Assembly (NCBI GenBank): GCA_013433145.1 | Contig: CM024177.1 | Span: 2,692,110-2,756,109 of the forward strand | DNA: 64,000 bases | Source: Ascaris suum | Taxonomy: Eukaryota; Nematoda; Chromadorea; Rhabditida; Ascarididae | Direction: 5' to 3' | Shown: positions 47,040 through 60,000 of the stretch, one piece after another | Layout: each line of letters begins with the position of its first letter | Numbering within the stretch: the stretch's first letter is position 1 | Program-made: the position numbers and the translations under genes | The notes under the pieces: model-generated | The model's input: only the letters and a program-made list of their open reading frames with translations | What the model was told of the DNA's origin: nothing | Database searches by the model: none

Positions 47040-50000
47040 CTATTGCAGGCGTGAAGTGGAAGCCGTGGCGGTGTTATGGATGATGAGTCGTGGATGAAGG
47101 ATCAACCACTATGTCCGATCTTATGACTTTTAAGAAGCAATGTTAAGCATTGCAGAGTAAAGTGAAGCATTTTGATTACTTCAGGGCTGTTTAAAAAACA
47201 AAGAAACAATAGGTTAATTTATTTTATTTAAAGCAAAGAAGGCTCGAAGTAGCCCCAACCGTTAACAACCACATCTCCCCGTAATCCCATGCGTTAAATA
47301 AGCCAAAGAGAGGTTTTTTTTTGCACCAATTCATGCACCAACTATCAAGTTAAAACAAATTAAGCCTACACGTGTCACTCGTAGAGACTACAACAACTCA
47401 CCTAAAGGTAAACCACAGGATGTGGATTCCTAATTTCCTTGCGCAAAATTCCCAACTCCTCGGAAGACGTGAATTCAATGTTTGATTTCGCAGGAACTAT
47501 GCACTTCAGGTCGCTAACATCAGGCGCCAGGCCAAGTTGTCACATCCGATGCAACAACTCGTTGAGTGCAACGTGAGGTGCCAATGCACGTCGGCACTCA
47601 TGCATTTTCACAAATTTCTACAGCTCATGCGCGAACATGTTATCTCGGTCATTTCTGTCTGTGCGAGTGCCGTTATTTTGGCAGCCATAGCTGCACTCAT
47701 ATCACCTTAAGGGGTTAATGCAAAGCCATTATCCACTCATTTCTACTTAGTGTCAACGAGGTTTTGTCTGTCTGAATGTGGGGAGTGGCCATAGGGAATG
47801 TCCGACTTCTTGGACCGACTGCGGCAAATAGTCTCCAACGTTCACTACTATACCATGAATTAGTTCCCTCGACAAAACTAAACAGTGTTTTCCTTACATT
47901 TCGTTGAAAGATTCAAAGATCGTGACATAGTGACCGACGTGTGGATCCCTCGAAATCTTCTATTCTTAAGCGTCCGTTGAGGAATGATACGACCCAATCC
48001 TGTAACCATATCACATCTTTACAAACGCAATTTCCGCCTGCCTCTGCAAGGGCATCAAAGCCTGTTGGCACTGACTAGGCCATATCATGACTGGCAGTAA
48101 TTGTGACGTCTACAATGAACACTTAAAACAACTTGAACAACAACGCGCTTTCAATCACTCACAAAATAATCTATGTGCCACGAATTGCCTCTTGATTGTT
48201 GACAGAGGATATGACAATTTGTCGTCGTAAGAACCCGCTTGTTGGCTATGTGCCACTAGTCGCCTAAATTAGCGACATTTCAACGATTACAGCAATAAAG
48301 CAATGAAGTGAAGAAATTTATATCTGCGGGAAATACCTTGCCAGTAAACTGTGCTTTTGGGGTTTTTATATCCGCCCAATACCCTTAGAAAAGACCTCAG
48401 GTACAGTCAATCATTGACGCAAAGGAAGCTGAAATTAGCAACTAAAGAACATTGAAGTTAACTTCCGGAAAAACCTGCAAACTCGGAATGCGTGAAGTTT
48501 CAGACAGGTAAACTCGTCAGCGCAAGAAACGACTCAGAACAAAACTTTCACTTAATGGCAAGGATTGGATCTGACTTAAAACACTCAAATGCGATTCCAT
48601 ATGAACGATATTCGAAATCATAAGAATTGTGCCTCACCTGTTTAGTATTTTAATTAAGGAAATACTAATTGAAGAAATTGAGGGAAAAAATACAAAGAGC
48701 TGATCGTATGTGCCGTTAATGATTCCTCAAGTGGAATTAATCGACTTGAGGTCTCAGCGGAAATCAAATAAAAAACTCGTGAAGTGCTTGAGGTCGAAAC
48801 AATAAACGCGTCTCCGTGAATTTTTGAATATCAAATTTGAACGCATATTCATTTTTCTTTATAGAAGTAACTTCATATCAATTATGCATGTCTGCTTCTA
48901 TATTGACTACACATTTGCTATAGGACTTATTACGATGGCCACCATCATAGCCGACTTTTCTCCCTCTTCGTAATTTTCCCGAAGAATTTTTCCTTATGTT
49001 GGAATTTATTTCAATAGTTGAATTTATGTGCGTTAATATTCTTATTTGCATCGTTTTCTTAAATAAACGTTAGCAGCAATTTTAATGAATTCGTTTTGGT
49101 GGACCACCCATCTTGCAATATCTTGCCAGAAATTAGAGACCTTTACTTTTTTCTTCTTCGCAAAGCTTCACTCACCTTTTTTTGCAGTGATTAAATTTAA
49201 AAGAAAATCCTCATTCACCAATTTTCAACCTTTTATTGCTCACATATATTCACCTATATTGATGGTGGATTTTTTTTTCGCCTATATTGACGACAACGTT
49301 GACGGTGATTCACCTATATTCGGCACTTTCGACAACCTCATTTTTTTCGCATAATTTCAGTGCTAAAATATGCTCTAAACCGGCCCCGTTGCAAAGCATT
49401 TTAGATTGCCAAAAATATTCACCATTCTTTTAGAACCTTTTTATCGCTCTCAACCACTCAACTATCGTTGCGTTGGTCGTTGACATAACTCTAAATGATT
49501 GTAAAATCACCGCGATGGGCAAGAACCTTAACTCTCAGTCTCTTATACAAGTAAACTCATCTATTGCTTAGTCAACTTCAGCAGCGATCTTACGGTTGAG
49601 TGGTCGCCAAAGCGTAGTAGATGCCACAAGTATTTAAACTCCTCCTCCCCCCTCCCCACCCCCCTCTCCAACCAATGCTTCCTCTAGCAAGTGGACTCTT
49701 GGTTAAACTTGAAAACTTCAAAAGCAAGAAGTCTTCTTTATTGCTTATATCAAAAGATATGGTATAATCATGGTACGATAAATTACTATATAATATCAGC
49801 AAGTTAAAACCACCGAGAAGTCTCACTAGATGCATCTCTGCTATGTCGATCGACCGATTGGCCAATTCAATAAAGAGCCAAAAAAAGATATTTCCAACGA
49901 CGGTTTTTTTTCGCTGAATTCTGTTTTATTATTACTTTTTGAAATTTTTTTGGTGGAATTAATTATATTTTTGATCAAATTACTATTGCAATATTCGCAT

Positions 50001-51050
50001 CCGACTTTTTGGCCAACATCGATCACTTCATTGCGAATTGCCGACTACCTAGAGGGGTATGAAAGAATCTGCAATAAGTGCTCAGACATTTCGAGAATTT
50101 TATTTTTCAATCAATCATTAAACACTTTGCAAACAACGAGATAGATATTGCACTTAAAGTGCAAAACGAAGATGATTCCCAAGGTGTACAATAGCGAATA
50201 TCCTCAAAATGAGTGAACACAGCTATGGACTCCCGTGAAAATTTCAAATCCAACGAGAAATTTGCCACATTTGTTGATGGGACAACATTTCAAGTCCTTC
50301 CAATGTGCCTCTAATCACCCCTTATCACATATACCTGCCAATATACATGGATAAGCGTTTTTAAACTTGGAATTAGCATAAACCTCTTGAAAAGTCACAG
50401 GCATAAAATATAAAAGGAAATAAAGAAGTATAGGTGGTGAACCCGTTAATCTCACATACTTATGAGGAAAACTTTCAAAAAGGCTTCACGAAACAACGCA
50501 CATATAATACACTAAATGCATAAACCAAAACAACCAGCAGAGCAAAAATATGAACAATTTTAAGTGAAAGACCAATCAATAAAATATAACAACAAAAAAT
50601 CTTTAGGTATAACTCCGTGCTCGAAACAAACAAAGATATTTCATTAAAAAGAGGGATCAACCGGACGGCAATCCGAAAAACAGATAGATGAGATGACAAT
50701 ATAACTCCCTCCTTTTCAATTTAAGTTATTAATTTCTCAACTTTTTACTAAAACAACGGCAAAAAGCTCTCGTCTTACGTTGATATAATTTCCCATAGAC
50801 CCCACAGATAAAGACACCGCCACCTGCACAGTAGGAGGTCCTCAGTCTGTATCATCGCCACATATCAAAGCTCATTTTATAAAATGGAGATGTAAGCAAA
50901 TATCTTCGTCCTTCTTCACTCGCGATGATCGTTCTTAGGCGGCAGCTACTACATCCGCTGCATAAATCCTCACTTTTCCCCACATGCTATTTCATAGGAA
51001 ATATCAACAGACGACAAAAGACCGTAAACAATTAAATCACCGCCCAAAAA
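47040..51050. other. Stretch between INTS2 and the unrecognised gene
   Basis: Probably holds the missing 5' exon(s) and promoter of the gene at 41.5-47.0 kb plus the INTS2 3' UTR. Apart from a 47-nt candidate exon at 48337-48383 I see nothing that reads as coding. No repeat longer than a few units was noticed. Confidence 0.4.
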
Positions 51051-54000
51051 TCAGGTATAACGCTTATAACTAACTGTATTACCTTGGTTGGCAATAACCT
51101 TATCAATCTCGGCGATAAGCCGCCGTTCGGGGCAACTGGCTGGTTTTAGCACCGTTGACGAGACTACTATCCTCGAGGTTGCGATCCTCGAGATGCCTTT
51201 CAGCACGTACGTCACATCGTCGCTGATCTGTGGGAAGATGGTCAAGATACGAGCCAATGCTGGCACTACACCTGTCAGGAGAGGAAAAATCTCATCGCAT
51301 GGCAACACTCGACACAATGTCCATAATACGTCCAGTACCAGATCCACTCGTATGCATGAATGCTCGATACGATACTGAAATATTCATTCAAGGTGTACTT
51401 TGAAGTACAATACTTCCACAATAAATAGAACTAAGTAGAGAGACCTAATTACTTGCAACCAGGATTGTTAATGAGTGCCAATAACGGCAGTTAAATCCGA
51501 AAAATAAGATACTTTCCTAGAAATTATCATTCATTTTCATAATTTAGGACATATTTTATTCAAAACCGGCATCCTTTTTGATAAAATTTGCGAAAGAAAT
51601 ATTTCAGGTGCAACCCATTCATATTTATATCTCTCAGAATTGCAAGGTAATCTACAAACAGGAAACGCTTACATATTATATAAAAGCTGGTTACTAGCTA
51701 TTCCCTATCCGAATGTTGGCCATGCACTAAATGGCAGCATCACATTCGACAGACCTAACAATTTTTTGGGGAAAAATTAAAATTCAGCAGGTAGTGCCTA
51801 AAACAACAACACCTGCACTAAAATAAATACGCTAATAAACATATTAAATGGACGGACTTCGGTAAAATGTGCTTTCACACCTGACTTACCTGAATATTGC
51901 AACTCACCGATAAAAAATATTTTAAAAAAATACGAAATAGTGCCTTAATATTTCAACTGAGTTGACTCACATGCAAACCTTGCCCGAAAAACTTGTTGTC
52001 CAGCACCTGAGCGGCCCAAAATTATGCAGCTTTTGACCTCTTTAAACGACTTTAACCCCCTTTAAGCTATGAATGAATGCGAAATACGGCATACGCAATG
52101 AACCCATAATGTACATCGTGGTAACCGCCTTTCGTAACTCTACTTTCAAATGTTCCCTGGTTGAAACACAGGTCAAACGGACAAAGGCTCAGACAAACAG
52201 ACGCAAAGCAGAGACACACTGCTATAATGCACTTCTGTAAAGCAAAAAATTTGCAAAAGCACATAATGAGTAAATAAACAAATATAAAGAAAGAAAGAAT
52301 CAATGAATAAATAAACAAATAAATAAATAAAGCTCCTCGAAGATTTATAAATAAACAGTTACCATCTGAGCAAGTTCCGTGATGAGTACAACAGCAAATA
52401 GGCGCTTTGACATATCAGCAAGTGCGAGAATTTCATGCACAAAATCAAGGCAGATATGCATCGATGGTATAAGGCGCACTGCCATTGGTATCATCTCGAC
52501 CGGGTATCCCTCAAACAGATAAATATTCCATCCATTTATTCAATAACTGCCATTAGCCCTCATAATTTATGGATCATATCTATTAAAAAACAACTGGGCT
52601 GAATAAAAATTACAAAGTTTTAATTAAGTTGTAAAATAATAAACAAACATTTTCTTTCTCCAAAGGAATTGTCATATCACCCAAATTTTATCTCTTAGCT
52701 GATCTACGACTACACAATGAGAGGGTTACTATAAAATTCACTGTTACGTAAAATTAGAGTATAGGAGTAAGGGGAGTCAAATGATGATGGATCGTGAAGA
52801 CATTCACGTCCAACCCCCCCCCCTTTCTCCCCACCCCTCTTGAAAACACTGCAAAAAGATACACTGCTGTCTCACATTAGAATTGATGACATCAGTGAAT
52901 TTCATTTGAGATTCTTAGAATTCTATCTACAATGTCCTTTCGATATCTTTCTGTTTGGCATAATAATTGACACCCAGCTGGAAAAAAATAAAGAATAGCT
53001 TGCGGGAAAAACTTGTAAGTGCCGTGAATTGTAAGTTTTTCAACTCACGGCACAATCGATGATCCCTCAATCAAAGATTTTTAAAACGACGCTCTCACTT
53101 CACCTATCATCTATTCATTCCATGCGGACGGATGCAAGTTTACTCAATCATATAGCAGTCCACATCCACGAATCCAGGTGCGACTGGACATATAATGCTC
53201 TCATTATTCACTAGTTTAGTTGATAAAGTAAAGTGGCCAAATCCTAGTGGTAATCGAATAATCGTAGAGGTAAAGCATACCTGGAAGTGGACGAGTTTCA
53301 AGAGAACAGGATCAGCGATGAACATTTGATGGATATGTTCACAAGCGAGCTTTTGCACCTCAGCATCACCGAATCTCCAGCATGCCTCAAGAAGCACCTG
53401 AACCAACTCTGAATTCTGTGCACCTATCAATGAACGCGCTAGCTCCTCTCGTTCCGCTTTCTGCTCCTGTCTGAAAAAATCTTCCTTAATTCATCACTCC
53501 CTCACCGTTCAACCTCATTTTATATATTTCACACATCATATCGTCCCACTCGTTATGAGTAAATAAACCTCAGGATTGACGAAATCTTATGTGATCAGCC
53601 CGTATACACACACCCTGAAATTCACTTGTCGTACTCAATGGAAATGCCGGATTTTTTAAGTAAACTTTTGAATGGCCAACCTGTTTGATGAAGAAAGAGG
53701 GGCGGTCTGAAGTTTATGAGCCAATATATTGCGACCAGCCGATTCATAAAATGAAAGTAGACGAAGGAAACAAGAAAACAACGGTCCACTTTTGAAAACG
53801 ATATCTTTACATCGACACAACAGTAACGGTTGCTCACATAGCATCTCGTGCGTTATTTTTTCACCGCTTAACGCAGTAACAGTCTCCTAAAATTATGCAA
53901 ATTTACAAGAAATTATGCATATGCATGGTTGAAAAATAAGTAAGTATGAAAAATTTAACAGGAAACTCCTACAAAAAAAGTTCTTATATTTAAAAAAAAA

Positions 54001-57000
54001 ATGAATAAGCAGAGCAGGCCTCGTCGGAGTGAAGAGAGGGAGAGCGAAAGGTGAGGGAAGGATAGGTGCTAATACAAATAATAAAGTACGAATTCAAGAT
54101 CAGCAAAATGTGAACACTTCAGCAAAATTACCTTCGAACTTTCGACTATCAACGAACATAAGCGGGAGAAGATAGCTTCATAGACAGGAAGTCGGAAAAG
54201 ATCACATTGAACAAATTGAAACACAAAAATAATAATTCATTGAGATTTATTGCAAAGATTTTTCAAAAAAAAAAAAAAACTGCAAATGGAGGAAAGTATT
54301 TTGCATCTAACCTTTAAGCAGAAAGCCCTCCAATTTAAAAGGAAAGCGCTACTTCTTTTAAAACCTTTACCCTTATTTTGACCTAGTCAATATTAAATTA
54401 TTCGCCTCTTGCAATTATGCGAGTTCAAAAATCAAGAAACCTAGACCTTCTCTCCCAAGCAAAAGGGGAGAGAGGAATCTCTCTCCCTCTTCTTTTCCTT
54501 GAGCAAAAAAAACTTATGCAGTTGAAAAATACACAGAGTACGGAAAGCATCGATAGGTGCTACGAAGGAGAAATCTGAGCATAAGGAGGGTGAAAAAAGA
54601 GAGAGAGAGAGAGAGAGTAAAATCTCACCTCCAAGAACGTAACCGATTCGACGTTTTCGATTCGATTCCACACATGCGTTAGAGAAGTAACGAAAGGATC
54701 GGACATCTCCCGTTTCACAGCAAGCCGCATAGCATTGAGCACATATTCTCGTGATCGTAATTGCGTTCGCAGTGAACTCCACTCTAAACGTTTCATACGG
54801 TGCACACCTTCGGCTGTACTCTCGGCACAGACTGACTCCAACGAATGCTCCATACCCGACTCCCGCAACGGAGCAGCACTCCTGGAAAGTGTGATTCAAT
54901 TAATAAATTTTCTTATCACTGATTATCTAAGAGATGTTTCTTCTCTTATAAAACAAATCAAACGCCACCGTGCTTTGCGTTTTGTTTACGGCATATTGTC
55001 CGATGACTACACATCTTTCCTGCTTCCCAGAATGTCTCTCAACAAATTTACATGAAATATTATATTCGAGTACCGAAAACTGGCAAAACTGATATAAATA
55101 TCTATCGTTTAATGAGAAAAAATTGAATAAAGATTGCAATAAAAGTAATACCATTAAGAAATATAGCAGTATGGAAAAATTACGACAATACAAATTAGTG
55201 ATAAAATGATCGAGAAAATCAATTCCTTTCTTCCAATTGGCTTTTGTTTTTGCAAACACATCAATGACCTTGGCGAAAAAACTTTTCACTCATTTAATGA
55301 AATCTTTTTACTAAGAAATTCCTTAACAAAGAAAAACGAAATCGAACAGGATATGAGATAATTTGAAAAAAAAGAAACGTACCTTTCCGATCCAGTAGAT
55401 AAGTCGACGTTTAGATCATAAAGCAGAAAATTCGCATCCGGAAGCATGTAGACATAAAAGTGAGCTGCAACGCGAAGCAACGGAGACCTTAACGCTTGGA
55501 AATCATCGGGTCTTGAGCTGATCACGCTTATCATATATCGGATCGGCAATCTCGACTCCATTTTTAAGCTTCAAATAAAATTATTACAATTGTTTATGTT
55601 TATTACCAAGAAGAATATAACATTGCACTATCATTTATTCTGCAAAAATTCTTCGCACAAATGGCAGATCGGCAGGTTTTCACCAGAGAACGACTAGTAC
55701 CCCCGATATCAATGACAAGATCAAAATTTAACTTGGATCCAGACACAGACCTTAACTTCTCTAATTTGAAGTGAAAACACTCTTCACATCTACCAAGAAA
55801 AGAATTTTATGGATGCAGTCTCGCAAAATGTTCAATATCTTTCAGTAATTTGATTGCCTAAAAAAGGAAAGAAAAAAACAGTAATCGGGAGTTATTCGAA
55901 AAAAAAAAGAACCATTAGCTCCTCCTCTATGATCGGCGATCAACTGCTCTAAAAACATTAAGCACACAAATGCACAATTCCACTGCACCTCATCTATCAA
56001 ACGTAATATCCATCAAATCACAGTAAAATACTTTAACAACACCCAACTGATATTCTCTGCATCTAATTTCTGCATATACTGGATTTGCTGTGGATCACAT
56101 TGACTATATCCAAAAACAAATATCGTACTCACTGCTTTCTGAACGAAATCCATTCACAATTTGCGGTTTCGTTTCGAAATTTCCCGACTTGAAACCAATA
56201 AAATGTGACCGACGTGTCCATATTTTATTAGAACTCGAAGAAGCATATTGACTAAAGCGCTTAGCAGATCTAAATTTCTGCTCCTTTCACACAAGCTAAG
56301 CTTAGAAAATACCCACTGCTCCTCTCTTCTCTCACCATTCTCCTAACACTCACCACCCAAATCGCAAAACATCTCATAAACTCGCAGCGCCTTCAATCAA
56401 ACGTGCTCGACCACAAATGAACACATAGAGAGCCTTAACTTCCAAATATGAGGCAAAATTCAAAGAAACCAACTTATATGGGTAGGTGATAGAATTCGAT
56501 GGATCCGATTTTTCGATTTTGCTCCGCAATGATAGCATAAAAAAGAACGAAAGTAGTCGAGGTACAAGAAGCACTTCGTCGACGATATCACCAATAAACA
56601 AATCCTGCAAACTCCACTAAGCATTCACTTGTAATGCGGCGATATCGTCGAATAATATTAAGTAAATATAGTTGATGATTTCATATATTAAAAGAAGTTA
56701 TCGCATAGCAACAAAAGATGGCAAATTTCACAGCCTTGTTTTTTATTCACAAGTGGAAAAAGGACAAAGAATGGAGAAGTGGATGCTACTCATCATACGG
56801 TGATGATCAAGTCAATGGAATTATCAAAGCATCGACGTTCACTACAAAGAAAATAGATATTTCATCGGCACATGTGAATGGGAAGGGAAGGGAGGGCTGC
56901 AAGACATTCATAATCAAAACAATGCACAATAAACGGCATTATATTCGTAGCACAGAAACTACACGATACGAAGACATACACTGCAATCAAAATGAGGTGT

Positions 57001-60000
57001 ATCAAACGAGGTGCAACCAACTTTTTAAAGACTTATCAAAAAAGAATTTCAAGCATTTATTTCTTTTCCGATCCGCACCAACACAACTCCCCTCTCTATT
57101 CGTACAAGTTAAAGCTACCTAACAGAACTTACAGAAAGAGAAACAAAAAACAGACTGCAGGCGAATCTTAACACCTCGCAAGGTAGATATCAATGTGATA
57201 AAGGTTCAAGAGAAAACCTGAATGAACTTCTCGGATAGAGGCTCATTTATAATAAGGTTAGTGTCCTCGGGCACACAACTTGACGCATACGCAGCAATCA
57301 GCTCGACCACCGTTGGATGTACAGGACTCCTACATTCCACTATCTGTGATGCCAACCATTCCTGCAGTAAAATACCCGTCAATTTTCTGCTGCTACTGTT
57401 GCCGGCTCACTAATCAACCTTTCGAAAGGTTCACTTCCTTTATAAAATAGATCATGATTACATCGACAACCCTCTGAACACATGACCATCGAGGCAGAAG
57501 TATCGTTGCCCCTCGCTCTCCGTCAAAAGATACGGTTATATAGACTGTACTTCACATCGCCAGCAGAAACAAATTACTTTAATATACTAAAATATAAATT
57601 TAAAAAATGCAAAAAGTGAAACCAATTTATTTCTTTTTTCAGCTAAGCTTCCAACTTTCCTTAACGTAATAATCTGATATACGACAGTGTCCGCTCGTCA
57701 CTTCCATAAATCAGCATCTAACATAGCGAGTCGTTCACCTCAAAGATTACTCCAACCAAATTTGCACTGAACAGAAAACTTTAGAAAAATCCATCAACGC
57801 ACCCTCCAACGATTAAAATCCAGCTCGCTAGCCACTTTTCATTTCCAACTAGCTAGCCGCATAATATTTATTGCGATATTTAATTCAAATCATTGCCATT
57901 TTCGACGGTTCGTTGTGAATCGCCCAATTGCATTTTATTATTTAAATTATGCCAACATCGAGATGCCACCTGATAATACACCTCTGAGAAACAAGGTACA
58001 ATCCTTATGCACTAATATCAGCAAACTATCCGTTTAATAAGAATAACGGTGATTGTCTTCAATGAGATGCTTCGAGTGAGTAACACAACGACTTTGAATA
58101 GGAAGACGATTAATGAAGGTGATGCAATTTTAATATTGCGCTTTGAATGGCACCCAACTTATCGTTCAATTATTTTCAACGCTGATCAAAATGGATCGGG
58201 CATTGTTAGATAAACTACGATTCGAATTATACTCCGAAAAATAACTGATGGGCGCAATCGACTTTGGTGGATAAATGAAAAACACAGGTGCTCTTTGGTT
58301 CTACCAAAGAATGCAGGTAACCAAAAGATGGAAGTTATTGAAATGAACACCATCAGCGTAGATATGTCACTCACAAAGCAAACTTCTTAAGACAAACTTA
58401 CATGAATCGGTATAGAATGTTTAGCGAACGACCGTGCGGTAAGTAGTTGTGCAACACAATGTGCAGGTAGAAATCCTTTATGTGCGATGGTGAGGGTACC
58501 CGTCACGGGTAAAGAAGATACTAGTTGGGCTAATTCACGCTCGGTCATCGCATGGCGCAGGAATAAGTTGCGGAACCTCGACAGTAAATTTGTGTCCAAC
58601 TTCACCTAAAATATAACCATTTTGGTTATGCAACACCTCGAAACAATCAGTAGAGTACAGAGGCACGTGTATATGCAAATTTATACATAGATATAAATAA
58701 CACAAAAAAGCAACGACTTCACGACTCTAAATATCTGAATGGGATTTGGACGGGAACCATTAATTTCTAACAGATTTAAGCCAAAAATGCAAATCTTATA
58801 TGAATCAAAAACGGCACAATTTAATGGGTGCAAAGAATTAAAGAACAGTCGTTTTACCCACCAAACCCATTTTTAATTAATATCGCTAAGAGATTATTCC
58901 ACTTCAACGCTCCTCAGTTACGTTAACGAATACGACTACGATTCAATATCTTTCTATTCAACGAAGGAAATGCCTCTTAATCTTGACCAATCCTTGTAAC
59001 TTTATATGAATGCAGACTCAAGATGTTAAGAAAGCGAGTGCAAGCATCACTTAATCAATCCGATAAATAAGAAAGAAAATAAAACTTGCCTTAAAATAAA
59101 GAACGTTAGAAATCAATTTCGATAATTGAGTAGTTTGATTAGCATGCAAATGAATCGAAAGGAGAAGGAAAAATTGTTGCAATGTTGGCGAGCAATCCGA
59201 TGAGAGACGTGTCTTTAGCCAATCAAAAAACGCAACCACTGATTCCTCCACTTCCCTATCACTTTCTCCATATGCACTGAAACAATCCATTCTCAATTAC
59301 ATCCATATCCGTCATCAAGTTCATTCCTATTGTTGCCGTTAAAAGACAGTCTCATTTCACACAAAACTCTCAAAATCCTTCTTCATTCTCAAAGAAACTA
59401 TCATAAGGAAACGTTTGCAATATGCATATCAGCTGGAATAATAAATATATGTGGATCATTCGGCACCAAGAAAAAGGAATAAGTGGAGAGATGAATTCGT
59501 CCAAGATCGTGGAGCTATTTTAAGGCAAGGTTCTATACAGCCAAAACTTGTGACCTCCAACCTCCCCTCCCTCTCCTCTTGAAGCACCATAGCGAGATCT
59601 CCGCGCTGTTCATCAATTCCTAGGAAGATTTATATTTCAGCCAAAACAATATAGGCAGCGATATTATTTCCTGAATATATAAGTGTAATTTCTTTATTTC
59701 ACAATGCTTTGAATTTTCAAAAATTCAGTTTAGATGCAAAGATATGAGTAACTTCGAAGAAAGGCAAAAATGTCAAGCACTATTGTTGAGGTGCGTCGGT
59801 CGACAGTAACGCATCATTATGGCGTTGTTGAGTTGCATGAATCCGTCAACGAAACAACTTCGAACCACCTTCCACCCCAACCTCACTGAAGCTCAATGCA
59901 CTGCAAGAATCAGAATCAACTAAGATAGCTAAAGAAATAAATAAAAAAACTAACGGTATAAGTTGAGGACAAGCGACAAGCACCGACAAAGCCATACATA

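Noticed and set aside
54441..54899. 152-codon minus-strand frame
   Set aside because: It overlaps the INTS2 exon 54881-54629 in another frame; the exon frame matches INTS2 and this one does not.
56374..56473. Read-through of the INTS2 exon beyond 56474
   Set aside because: The frame stays open but ends without a usable donor; a donor at 56473 joins in phase to 55568 and restores the INTS2 alignment.
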